57,671 nucleotides of DNA from a virus: positions 1-57,671 of the IMG/VR virus record IMGVR_UViG_3300037198_000035; one strand, given 5' to 3'. This document shows, in pieces, positions 1 through 6,630 of this stretch (the stretch's first letter is position 1; every line of letters begins with the position of its first letter). The notes below the pieces were generated by a model that made no database searches, was not told where the DNA came from, and saw nothing but the letters and a program-made list of their open reading frames with translations. The position numbers and the translations under genes are program-made.

Positions 1-91
1 TACTTGAAAAACAAACACCACGGAAGCCGATGTTTTTCCTGTTCCCAAATTACTTTGTGTGAGTAATGTTCGTTCATTTTTCAGGACAAGG

Positions 92-289
92 CTATTTCTT
101 CCTTGCGATTAGAAAAAAATTATAGCCCGTTATATCAAAATCATTACAATCGGGCAGTAAAACCTCTGGATGCGTCAATTTTATGATTGCACTGGCCGAC
201 CCAATTCCCCCCAACATTAAGGGTCGCCTTTCCAGAAATTCAGCAAGCAAATATGGAGACTGACATTTCGATCTGTTTTTCTTAGGCAT
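92..289 (-). CDS. Hypothetical protein, 65 aa
   Basis: I do not recognise this family. The 65-residue product has a basic Lys-rich N-terminus and C-terminus and no signal peptide or clear membrane segment. The ATG at 289 is preceded by AAAGAGG about 7 bases upstream on the minus strand, a good ribosome binding site, and lies 18 bases after the end of the upstream 90-aa gene, so the two look co-transcribed. The 91 bases left of it hold no gene that I can see. Confidence 0.6.
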   Translation of the reverse strand: MPKKNRSKCQSPYLLAEFLERRPLMLGGIGSASAIIKLTHPEVLLPDCNDFDITGYNFFLIARKK

Positions 290-307
290 AGTGGTAAACC
301 TCTTTCA

Positions 308-580
308 TCAGTTGCTCGCCGGTTCGACAGGTTTTGGTTGAGTAAGAATCACCACTTTTTGGTGCTGAAACAATTTTCCGGTTGTTCCGCACGGCGCATT
401 CGGGCTTCGCACGTCGCTGCACGGGAGGTAGAACTGCTCGCCCATGACCAAGTCCGTCATCTGGAATTTGCGACAGCGCGGCAATGCCCCAAGTCGGTCG
501 CCTTCCTCAACGGCTATAAAGTGGGCGCAATCTTTGCAGAACGGCATCGGTGGTTTGGGGGGCGAGGTTTGTTTAGCCAT
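308..580 (-). CDS. Small Cys-rich phage protein, probable zinc binder
   Basis: The 90-aa protein has a C-x2-C-x-H motif near residues 15-19, a further Cys near residue 36, and late cysteines in a 'LPCSDVRSPNAPCG' block, a spacing typical of small phage proteins that hold a zinc ion. Function is unknown. Its start codon lies immediately beside the left target-site copy of the IS1595-like transposon. Without the transposon the upstream endonuclease gene would end 3 bases before this ATG, so it belonged to that operon. The insertion has replaced its native upstream sequence with the transposon end, where only a distant AGGGA is seen as a possible ribosome binding site. Confidence 0.7.
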   Translation of the reverse strand: MAKQTSPPKPPMPFCKDCAHFIAVEEGDRLGALPRCRKFQMTDLVMGEQFYLPCSDVRSPNAPCGTTGKLFQHQKVVILTQPKPVEPASN

Positions 581-587
581 AAATTAT
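580..587. repeat. Target-site duplication, left copy (TAAATTAT)
   Basis: TAAATTAT directly abuts the left inverted repeat of the transposon and occurs again directly outside the right inverted repeat. An 8-bp duplication is what IS1595-family elements are known to make. Confidence 0.85.
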
Positions 588-613
588 CGCGATTATCCCT
601 TGACGACACTTAA
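588..613 (+). repeat. Left terminal inverted repeat of the IS1595-like element
   Basis: The outer end reads CGCGATTATCCC and the inner part CGACACTTAA. It matches the reverse complement of the right end at 22 of 26 positions without gaps. Confidence 0.8.
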
Positions 614-636
614 TGGTTGTGTTAGTGTTTTCATAT

Positions 637-1497
637 ATGAGTTATACGTTAATGGATTTCAACGCGCAGTTTCCCGATGACCGCGCTTGCTTGGATTACT
701 TGTTCAAACTGCGCTTTCCGAACGGCGGAAAGTGCGAGTGCGGGAAAGAAAATTGCTTTCATCCGATTGAGAAACGCCGCGCCTACGTCTGCGGCTGGTG
801 CGGCAATCAACTTTATCCGACCGCTGGCACGATTTTCCACAAATCCAGCACGTCGCTCGTCAAGTGGTTCTTTGCGATGGTTCTCATGTCCAATTCCAAG
901 AATGGCGTTGCCGCAAAGGAAATCGAGCGGCAAGTCGGCGTGACGTATAAGACAGCTTGGCGCATGGCGCATGAAATCCGAAAACTCATGGCCGATGAGC
1001 CGACCCCGTTCTTTGGTGAAGTCGAGGCCGATGAAACATACATCGGCGGGAAGCGCAAAGGCAAACGTGGACGAGGCGCGGCAGGTAAGACGCCAGTTGT
1101 CGGCGTCGTGCAGCGTCGTGGCGGCGTCCAAGCTAAGGTTGTGGACGTTGTGAACACCGCCAACGCCATCGGCCATATCCGCAAGACTGTGGCGCAAGGT
1201 GCGACGATTCACAGTGACGAGTATCCGGCCTACAACTACGTCAGCAAACTCGGTTACAGCCATGAGGTCGTGAACCACGGCGCGAAGCAATACGTTCGCG
1301 GACGCTGCCATACCAACACCATTGAAGGCTTTTGGGCACAACTCAAACGCAGTATTGACGGGACGCATCATCATGTTAGTCGGAAGCATTTGCAGGCTTA
1401 CGTTGACGAGTTCGCTTTCCGCTACTCGAACCGCTGGTTTTCGATTTTCCAGATTTTGATTGCGCGAGCGGGAGCGCAGCTTTCGACAGCACTTTGA
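637..1497 (+). CDS. IS1595/ISXO2-like transposase
   Basis: The transposase that should move the surrounding element by DDE chemistry. An N-terminal zinc-ribbon region ('CECGKENC' then 'CGWCG') is followed by a helix-turn-helix-like stretch. The catalytic core has 'EADETYIGG' (Asp about 132), 'HSDEYPAY' (Asp about 194) and 'HTNTIEGFW' (Asn about 227, Glu about 230), the DDE/N pattern of the IS1595 (ISXO2-like) family. Length of about 286 residues is normal and no frameshift is seen, so it looks intact. ATG codons at 613, 637 and 652 are all possible and none has a convincing ribosome binding site; 637 is a compromise because 613 overlaps the inverted repeat. Confidence 0.93.
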   Translation: MSYTLMDFNAQFPDDRACLDYLFKLRFPNGGKCECGKENCFHPIEKRRAYVCGWCGNQLYPTAGTIFHKSSTSLVKWFFAMVLMSNSKNGVAAKEIERQVGVTYKTAWRMAHEIRKLMADEPTPFFGEVEADETYIGGKRKGKRGRGAAGKTPVVGVVQRRGGVQAKVVDVVNTANAIGHIRKTVAQGATIHSDEYPAYNYVSKLGYSHEVVNHGAKQYVRGRCHTNTIEGFWAQLKRSIDGTHHHVSRKHLQAYVDEFAFRYSNRWFSIFQILIARAGAQLSTAL

Positions 1498-1530
1498 AGA
1501 ATCGTTCTTTATGAATTTTGTCGTCATTTT

Positions 1531-1758
1531 TCATGGAATAATCCTGTTCTGCCTCAAAAAATCGGCAAGGTTTAACTTTTCTCCTTCGTGAGGAGCTTCA
1601 TGTTCATCCAGCCATGTTGATTGAATTTTAAAGTCTTCCGGCGGCTGGAATTTTAACAATTCTTTCAGGCGTGGCTTACAAAGCATGTGTTCGCTGTGCG
1701 AACCAACTTTGTTTCCAGCCTTTGTGATTGTAAAATTGATTACGTTTGCAGATGTCAT
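1531..1758 (-). CDS. Transposon cargo: 75-aa protein coupled to the PAPS-reductase-like gene
   Basis: I do not recognise this 75-residue protein. It has no membrane segment; the C-terminal half is acidic ('WLDEHEAPHEGEKLNLADF') and ends in a basic tail. Its ATG overlaps the stop of the upstream gene as ATGA (1755-1758), so translation is probably coupled and the two products may act together. It ends 34 bases from the transposase stop, in convergent orientation. Confidence 0.7.
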   Translation of the reverse strand: MTSANVINFTITKAGNKVGSHSEHMLCKPRLKELLKFQPPEDFKIQSTWLDEHEAPHEGEKLNLADFLRQNRIIP

Positions 1759-2531
1759 AGGTCTTTTTGATGTTGAGCTGGCGAGGCACATTCAGGCCCA
1801 CAAGAGACATTCTCTTGTGCAGATTTCTTAAAAAATCTTTTTGGAATTTCGCTGTCTGGCGGAATTTCGTCTAGGAAAATCCTTTTGTTTTTCCACCGCG
1901 TAAGACGGCAGTTAATAGCGCGGGACTGCCTTGCGCGACGGGCAAATGCTTCTGGATTGATCCTGCGCTCTCGAATCCAATATGCGATGCTGGAGGCCTT
2001 CACGCAGCAAAGGCAGTTATTGTTTAAGAAACCTTGCAGGTAGCGCAAAGGCAGTCCAATTCCGGCTGATTGCAGCATTTTGAAACAGGCTTGTTTTGTT
2101 ACGCCATTTTCAATCAAAATCCACTTCAAATTCATGTCAGGATTGCGATGTTTGAAATCTGATGCTCGCTTGCGTTCCTTTTTTTCGCTCGTAAATCCAA
2201 AGAGGTGTATGTCGGTTGCCCGTTGGAATTTTAGGCGCGGAATTTTTTTCATTTCCGTTGTGCAACGCGCTCCTTTTTGTCCGGCCATATAGCGCGTTTG
2301 TTCATACACTTCGTCAACCGTTTGAAATTTATCGGAACGAATTGTTGTTAATGGTTGGCCAACCCATGCGGATACGGCATCCAGAAAGCGTTTATTGTCA
2401 CTTTCCTCTGACTTTGAAGTGTCACAATAAACACCCATGCAGCGTGAACCAAATTCGTTCACTGCCAGCTTCCAAGCAACGGCAGATGCCGCGCCAGCCG
2501 ATACCCAAACAATTATTCTTTCTTCATTCAT
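1755..2531 (-). CDS. PAPS-reductase-family (N-type ATP pyrophosphatase) protein, transposon cargo
   Basis: The 258-aa protein belongs to the phosphoadenosine-phosphosulfate-reductase-like PP-loop ATPases found in many phages. The PP-loop is the modified form 'SAGAASAVA' (residues 11-19) rather than SGGKDS, followed by 'VYCDT' (34-38). A conserved 'GARCTTEMKK' block (87-96) and a 'NNNCLCCVK' Cys cluster (170-178) follow. Such enzymes adenylate a substrate, often before sulfur transfer; the true substrate of the phage relatives is unknown. The start has AGCAGGA just upstream. It lies wholly inside the IS1595-like element, reads in the direction of the phage operon, and is translationally coupled to the 75-aa gene. 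Confidence 0.85.
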   Translation of the reverse strand: MNEERIIVWVSAGAASAVAWKLAVNEFGSRCMGVYCDTSKSEESDNKRFLDAVSAWVGQPLTTIRSDKFQTVDEVYEQTRYMAGQKGARCTTEMKKIPRLKFQRATDIHLFGFTSEKKERKRASDFKHRNPDMNLKWILIENGVTKQACFKMLQSAGIGLPLRYLQGFLNNNCLCCVKASSIAYWIRERRINPEAFARRARQSRAINCRLTRWKNKRIFLDEIPPDSEIPKRFFKKSAQENVSCGPECASPAQHQKDL

Positions 2532-2553
2532 CCTGCTATTTTCTCAATGCTGT

Positions 2554-2579
2554 TTAAGTGTCGCTAGGGGATAATCGCC
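2554..2579 (-). repeat. Right terminal inverted repeat of the IS1595-like element
   Basis: Read on the minus strand it begins GGCGATTATCCCC and continues to CGACACTTAA, matching the left end at 22 of 26 bases. It ends 22 bases before the cargo gene start at 2531, so it lies in the cargo gene's upstream region. Confidence 0.8.
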
Positions 2580-2587
2580 TAAATTAT
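2580..2587. repeat. Target-site duplication, right copy (TAAATTAT)
   Basis: Exact second copy of the 8-bp repeat at 580-587. On the minus strand it contains the TAA stop of the GIY-YIG endonuclease gene. Confidence 0.85.
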
Positions 2588-3129
2588 TTAGGGGTTAGGG
2601 TTTCAAGTCCCAATTGTTTTGCAATTTCGCGCTGCAAGTTTGTCAGTGTAATTTTTGTTGTGAGGGGAAAGTTTTTTAACTGAACCGCCATCGCCCTGAC
2701 GCGATCAATCTCTGACATTATTTGAGCCTTATCCAAATATCCAAATCGTCCGTAATGCCCCCAGTGATGGCTGTAACTTGGTTTTGACGAATGGTTGGTC
2801 AGCAGGCGGAACGGTCTATATTTTTGAATCCACTCCCTTTCTTTTTGCTCCACCTGAAAAACGCTGCACTTTTCCAGCCTTATGATTTTAGGATTGATTC
2901 CATTCCTTAACAGGCTAGAAACCCACTTGCATTTAGCGTCGAGTTCTGGCTTCCTTATTGCGAGAGCAATATGTTCCAATCGCCTTTCTCGAAGTGTTTT
3001 TTTAGTTGCTCCGATATATCGATACTTGCTCGAAAATCGAGGGTCAACTAATGCGTAAATTGTAAAGTCAGATTTCACTTTGGCGGTTCTTGTTCCCGAA
3101 CAGATTTCATAAAAGACTTTCGGCACCAT
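2584..3129 (-). CDS. GIY-YIG endonuclease
   Basis: The 'IYALVDP' and 'YRYIGAT' motifs about 15 residues apart form the GIY-YIG nuclease core, followed by a conserved Arg/His helix ('LRERRLEHI') and a Glu in 'EKCSVFQVEQKEREWI'. The C-terminal part is probably a DNA-binding extension. This is likely a free-standing homing or junction-type endonuclease. An AGGGGGAG ribosome binding site lies 12 bases before the ATG at 3129; it touches the ATG at 3141, which makes the longer 185-aa start less likely. The 5' end overlaps the small gene at 3075-3233. The stop codon lies in the transposon target duplication. Confidence 0.85.
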   Translation of the reverse strand: MVPKVFYEICSGTRTAKVKSDFTIYALVDPRFSSKYRYIGATKKTLRERRLEHIALAIRKPELDAKCKWVSSLLRNGINPKIIRLEKCSVFQVEQKEREWIQKYRPFRLLTNHSSKPSYSHHWGHYGRFGYLDKAQIMSEIDRVRAMAVQLKNFPLTTKITLTNLQREIAKQLGLETLTPK

Positions 3130-3233
3130 TGCCAGAACCATCTCCCCCTTGATTTTGCAAATGCAATTTTAACGTCCTGATATTCAGTTTCAGTGACGCG
3201 GAATTTTAGCCATTTGAACTTTTCCAAAGCCAT
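3075..3233 (-). CDS. 52-aa protein, possible ribbon-helix-helix regulator
   Basis: A short reading frame in a different frame from, and overlapping, the start of the endonuclease gene. The sequence 'FRVTETEYQDVKIAFAKSRG' resembles the start of small ribbon-helix-helix or MobC-like DNA-binding proteins, but the match is by eye only. It is the first gene after a good minus-strand promoter, and the endonuclease start lies inside it, which suggests coupled expression. It could be an autoregulator of the divergent promoter region. Confidence 0.5.
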   Translation of the reverse strand: MALEKFKWLKFRVTETEYQDVKIAFAKSRGRWFWQWCRKSFMKSVREQEPPK

Positions 3234-3241
3234 TGTTCCGA

Positions 3242-3270
3242 CTGTAACATGAGGAACGCATTTCTGTCAA
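3242..3270 (-). promoter_or_regulatory. Sigma70-like promoter for the leftward operon
   Basis: On the minus strand TTGACA (3265-3270) is followed after 17 bases by TTACAG (3242-3247). It lies 9 bases upstream of the start codon of the 52-aa gene and back-to-back with a rightward TTGACA box. Confidence 0.5.
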
Positions 3271-3277
3271 GCGCCAA

Positions 3278-3306
3278 TTGACATTTTTTCAAAACTCGAT
3301 TATTGC
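3278..3306 (+). promoter_or_regulatory. Possible promoter for the capsid gene
   Basis: TTGACA at 3278-3283 and a weak TATTGC at 3301-3306 with a 17-base spacer. Transcription from here would include the structured leader at 3329-3427 before the capsid gene. Confidence 0.4.
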
Positions 3307-3328
3307 TCCATCAGCGATTGAAACAGTC

Positions 3329-3427
3329 ACCCCCGGAGAAATCCGGCAGCGCGGGTGAAACCAACCGAAACTACGGTGGTATTGGTTGGACAAAGTGATT
3401 CGGAAAACTACAAACCGAATCGGGGGT
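3329..3427 (+). ncRNA. Structured leader upstream of the capsid gene, possible multi-branch RNA
   Basis: About 100 bases that can fold into a closed multi-branch structure. ACCCC(CG) at 3329-3335 pairs with (CG)GGGGT at 3421-3427 as the closing stem. A hairpin CCGGA-GAAA-TCCGG (3333-3346) has a GNRA tetraloop. CCAACC (3361-3366) pairs with GGTTGG (3384-3389), and GATTCGG (3397-3403) pairs with CCGAATC (3415-3421). Some stems overlap and would be alternatives. I do not match it to a known riboswitch. It could control capsid expression or be a separate RNA. Confidence 0.4.
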
Positions 3428-3498
3428 CACTTCCCCAACGCAACCGAAAAACGTCAGTCAACAATCACGCACAATTAACAATCAACACATAAAATCAA

Positions 3499-5070
3499 AT
3501 GCCACTCAGCACTAGCCAATGCCAACAATTCCACTCGTATTTAGGCGCACGTCCGTATCCCTGGGACAAGAAAATCTCCGAAGATCGTTTCCCGCAGGAG
3601 TTCATCTACGCCGGGATGTACTCAACCAAAAAATGGGATTCTTTCACTGAAACCCAACATTTGTGGGAGCAAGTCCACGTTGCCCGCGCCAATGACCCCG
3701 GCATGTGGGCGCAGTTCTTTGCCGACCCCTGCTTGGGTGCGCCGTGCAAAATGGACATCCGCTACATCGGCCACGGCGTGACGCAGAAGAAATTCGGGCG
3801 TTATCGCCAGGAATACCGTTCCTCGGTGTTCTGCCTCGACCAGTTGAACACGATTGAGGAAGCCCCGCGCAAGCTGGACATCATCGTCAAGGGTTACAAG
3901 AACATCCCCGAAGAAGTCGCTGGCGGGTTCATCCGTCAACTGTCTTTGGTCAACGCTGGCACGACTGCCGAAGGCGGCGGTTTGTGGCTGACGGGCGTGC
4001 AGGACGTTTCTGGCAATCCGGTTGCGATTGACATGGACGCGGCCATGCTCGCGGTAAGCGCGGGTGGCGCGGCTGGCACGGTCAATGGCCTGTTCATCAA
4101 TCTCAATGCGATTGGCGGTTTGGACGCGATTGTGACGGCGGGTTACATCACCGCCGCAACCACGGCTGGACTTTCGGCCAAGATGAGTCAAATCACGATG
4201 GAATATCTGGCCAACCAGCAGGAAGATTTGGCACTCGCCGGTTATCACAATCAAAAGATGGCCGTGAACGGCAAGTTTGAAATCACGATGGATGGCACGA
4301 CTTCGCGGCTGCTGACGGCTGCGAATCCCGCCCTGACCGCGCTTTACAAGGCGTCGGACTTCACCAAGGCTGGTGAGTTCTACGGCTTGGGCGTTGCTGC
4401 GGGCTGTGGTGACTGGCTGTTCAAGCGCGACAACATGCAGATGCGCTTCCGTTTCCGGTCGGACTTGGATGGCAAGAATCTGGCTGGTGGCGCACTCGCC
4501 CGCGCCGTGTGGGTTGAGCAGATTCAGCCGTTTGAAAATGTTCCGGCCACGTTTGGCATCAAGCCGCGCCCGAATCCGCAATGGAAGAACGCTCCCATTC
4601 GCATGTATCACTGCTACAACCGCGATGCCCGCGAGATTTATGTGGGCGACATTACCAGCGTCAATTCCGAAATGAAATTCGGTCTTGCCCGTTCGTTCAT
4701 GGGCAAATGGAGTTGGAAGCACCCGGATTTCTTCCGGGCCACCGACCCCGGCACTGGCACGGTCTGCGATTACGACAATGTGAAGCAGAACCAGGGCTTC
4801 TTCCTCGGCGAATACGACTTGGGCTGCAAAACCCTGTATCCGAACATCGAACGCTGGTTCATGGCGCTTGGTGAGGCCACGCCTTACGTCCGCCGTCCGA
4901 ACACGGTCACGCCGTCCGCTTACCCGACGAGCGCATCGGATTATCAGGACTTGGTTGCTTACAACGCGCACTGCGCTGACAACCCGGTTTTCTGGAGTCC
5001 GTATGATGTGAGCGAAACCACCGAGGGGACGCCGAACACGACTGGTTGGGCGACCTACGGTTACGCATAA
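3499..5070 (+). CDS. Probable major capsid protein
   Basis: A 523-aa soluble protein without signal peptide, transmembrane segment or catalytic motif. Size, its place as the first gene of a structural operon after a long leader, and a body of mixed alpha/beta character with regular Gly, Ala and aromatic spacing fit an HK97-like major capsid protein of podovirus type; this is inference, not a motif match. The C-terminal region is rich in Pro, Tyr and Trp. The next gene is a short protein sharing end motifs with the scaffold-like protein, which supports a head-assembly role. The start lies in an A-rich stretch without a clear ribosome binding site. Confidence 0.72.
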   Translation: MPLSTSQCQQFHSYLGARPYPWDKKISEDRFPQEFIYAGMYSTKKWDSFTETQHLWEQVHVARANDPGMWAQFFADPCLGAPCKMDIRYIGHGVTQKKFGRYRQEYRSSVFCLDQLNTIEEAPRKLDIIVKGYKNIPEEVAGGFIRQLSLVNAGTTAEGGGLWLTGVQDVSGNPVAIDMDAAMLAVSAGGAAGTVNGLFINLNAIGGLDAIVTAGYITAATTAGLSAKMSQITMEYLANQQEDLALAGYHNQKMAVNGKFEITMDGTTSRLLTAANPALTALYKASDFTKAGEFYGLGVAAGCGDWLFKRDNMQMRFRFRSDLDGKNLAGGALARAVWVEQIQPFENVPATFGIKPRPNPQWKNAPIRMYHCYNRDAREIYVGDITSVNSEMKFGLARSFMGKWSWKHPDFFRATDPGTGTVCDYDNVKQNQGFFLGEYDLGCKTLYPNIERWFMALGEATPYVRRPNTVTPSAYPTSASDYQDLVAYNAHCADNPVFWSPYDVSETTEGTPNTTGWATYGYA

Positions 5071-5130
5071 GCGTTGGTAAACATTTGGGCGGGTTTGGGA
5101 GTTCCAAGCCCGCCCCAAAATCAATAAAAT

Positions 5131-5394
5131 ATGCGAATTTTACTCGAACCACTTTCCGCTGATGGCGGCGGGACACCCGCTGGAGATTCACTCGAAGCGC
5201 CGGACGCGGGAGCCGCGAAAACTATCACCGTCCCCGCCGACTTGATGCCGGAGGCAAAGGCGGGCGATACTTTCAAGGTTCAGTCAGTTGCCGATGGCAA
5301 TGTGACACTGGAGCACGAATCCGGCGGTGAAGGTGATGACTGGGGCAAGGGCTTGGAAGAAGCCGCCCCGCGAACCGATGAAGGAGCGATGTAA
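5131..5394 (+). CDS. 87-aa head-associated protein with scaffold-like termini
   Basis: The N-terminus ('LLEPLSADGGGTPAG') and C-terminus ('DDWGKGLEEA') match both ends of the 395-aa scaffold-like protein encoded at 51992-53179 ('LLDPLPVGGGGTPAP' and 'EDWGTGLKKA'). The middle is only about 50 acidic residues instead of a coiled-coil body. It lies 60 bases after the probable capsid gene. It may be a small head protein that uses the same capsid-binding tails, or a reduced paralogue. Confidence 0.65.
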   Translation: MRILLEPLSADGGGTPAGDSLEAPDAGAAKTITVPADLMPEAKAGDTFKVQSVADGNVTLEHESGGEGDDWGKGLEEAAPRTDEGAM

Positions 5395-5397
5395 TTT

Positions 5398-5826
5398 ATG
5401 TCAATGACACTTGTAGCACTTCCGCAAATCACGCCGCCGCCAAATCGTGAAAGCAACGCCGCTCTATTGCAGAACATTGCGGTGCTGTCCGCGCTCAATC
5501 CAAAGGAGCGTTTGGCGCTGGCCGTTTATTTCAGGGCGAAAGAACTCGCCAATGACACAACCAATCCACTGACCAATTACGACCCCGCAATCGTCGGAGA
5601 TGTCACCGCGTTGGTTCAGGACGCAAAAACGGTAATGGGCAGCATTCCGGTTGGCGATCTGCCTATTGTGGCACTGGCCATTGATTGGGCGAACAGCAAG
5701 TCGGTTTATGCGGCATTACCGTCTGACGTGGATACGTTGCGCGGCCTGTTGGGGCATTTGGCTCGGCGAGATGATGACGAACTTCGCCGGATATTGCTGT
5801 ATCTCCGACTCGAAATCGCCTCATAA
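5398..5826 (+). CDS. Hypothetical protein of the structural operon, 142 aa
   Basis: I do not recognise this family. It is helical in character, with short segments of the type 'LSALNPKERLALAVYFRAKEL' and 'LARRDDDELRRILLYLRLE' that resemble the DRLSPRD module of the next two genes. No signal peptide. The start follows the previous stop by 3 bases, so it is in the same operon. Confidence 0.65.
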   Translation: MSMTLVALPQITPPPNRESNAALLQNIAVLSALNPKERLALAVYFRAKELANDTTNPLTNYDPAIVGDVTALVQDAKTVMGSIPVGDLPIVALAIDWANSKSVYAALPSDVDTLRGLLGHLARRDDDELRRILLYLRLEIAS

Positions 5827-5832
5827 CAACCT

Positions 5833-6363
5833 ATGGATGCTGCCACCTTGCTTGCGGGTGCGCTGGCGGGCGGCGCAGACAGGTTAAGCCCGCGTGACTG
5901 CTGGCTGTGCTTGGCGTATCTCTACTCGACTGGCAATTCCGCTCAAATACAGATTGACGCCGCCATTGCCGCCGGTTGTGACAGGCTCTCAGATGGCGAC
6001 ATTGAAAAGTGTCTGGCTTACATGCTGACCAGCGGGTCATCTCCCGTTCCTGGGCCTGTGAACCTGATACCAGCAGGGGCGGTATATGATGTGTGGGGTC
6101 GGTATTATCTTCAGGGAACAGACGGAAACAATCCGAACTCCACATTGTTGAATTACGGTAGTTCTTACGTTTTAACGTGGGGACAAAATGAATTTTCAGC
6201 ACATGATATGTCAGCGGGTGGAGCATATTACAGTCCCGCATCAGGACGCCCAGGGGCGCAGCCCAGTGTTCAATTTACATACAGTGGGGTAGGAGATTTG
6301 GGATTTTATTTAACATCTACCATTCCCGGAGCCCTCGTCACCGCAACCCTCGTCCAAGTTTAA
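5833..6363 (+). CDS. Modular fibre-associated protein: two DRLS repeats plus a shared C-terminal domain
   Basis: Residues 1-70 hold two copies of a short helical module ('GGADRLSPRDCWLCLAYL' and 'AAGCDRLSDGDIEKCLAYM'). The rest, from 'NLIPAGAVYDVWGRYYLQG' to 'GALVTATLVQV', is a beta-type domain of about 100 residues that recurs at the C-terminus of the beta-helix protein encoded at 10133-12079. The combination suggests a small virion protein built from swappable modules, perhaps a fibre adaptor or tip. Function is inferred only. Confidence 0.6.
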   Translation: MDAATLLAGALAGGADRLSPRDCWLCLAYLYSTGNSAQIQIDAAIAAGCDRLSDGDIEKCLAYMLTSGSSPVPGPVNLIPAGAVYDVWGRYYLQGTDGNNPNSTLLNYGSSYVLTWGQNEFSAHDMSAGGAYYSPASGRPGAQPSVQFTYSGVGDLGFYLTSTIPGALVTATLVQV

Positions 6364-6380
6364 TTTAACACCAAACCATT

Positions 6381-6626
6381 ATGGATGCTCAAACAACACT
6401 TAATGCGGCGATTGCCGCCGGATACGACAGACTCTCGCCGCGCGATGTCATGCTCTGTGCCCTGTATGGTGCAAGCAATGGGGGCGGTGGTAATGGCGGC
6501 TGGACGCACGGCGCAGGCTCTCCAATCGCCAACGGGATTTCGCCGGTCACATACAGCACTTATACGAACGATACTGACAGTTCATTCTGGACTGTGGCAA
6601 ACGGTGGATGGATTCAACTTGTGTAA
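6381..6626 (+). CDS. 81-aa protein with one DRLSPRD module
   Basis: It opens with 'LNAAIAAGYDRLSPRDVML', a third copy of the module found twice in the preceding protein, followed by a Gly-rich linker and a short beta-type tail ending in 'SSFWTVANGGWIQLV'. The Gly-rich tail resembles the end of phage fibre-tip domains. It is followed after 4 bases by the next gene. Confidence 0.6.
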   Translation: MDAQTTLNAAIAAGYDRLSPRDVMLCALYGASNGGGGNGGWTHGAGSPIANGISPVTYSTYTNDTDSSFWTVANGGWIQLV

Positions 6627-6630
6627 ATTT

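Larger units (their letters stand above)
588..2579. mobile_element. IS1595-family transposon with two cargo genes
   Basis: The 1992-bp element has a DDE/N transposase on the plus strand and two coupled genes (a PAPS-reductase-like protein and a 75-aa protein) on the minus strand, convergent with the transposase. The ends are 26-bp imperfect inverted repeats (588-613 and 2554-2579; 22 of 26 identical, sharing GCGATTATCCC and CGACACTTAA). TAAATTAT is duplicated outside both ends. IS1595-family elements with passenger genes and 8-bp duplications are known. Removing the element and one repeat copy restores TAA-TTT-ATG between the endonuclease and the 90-aa gene, so the insertion spared both reading frames. 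Confidence 0.85.

Noticed and set aside
649-1527. Long open frame antisense to the transposase
   Set aside because: A shadow of the GC-rich transposase gene; its product has no domain or sensible start and the plus-strand frame has clear DDE/N motifs.
3329-3427. Cobalamin riboswitch in the capsid leader
   Set aside because: A CCGG-GAAA-CCGG segment is reminiscent of one, but the conserved B12 box and the rest of the core are absent.
3622-5124. 500-residue frame antisense to the capsid gene
   Set aside because: Codon mirror of the capsid gene, Arg/Val-rich without motifs or ribosome binding site.
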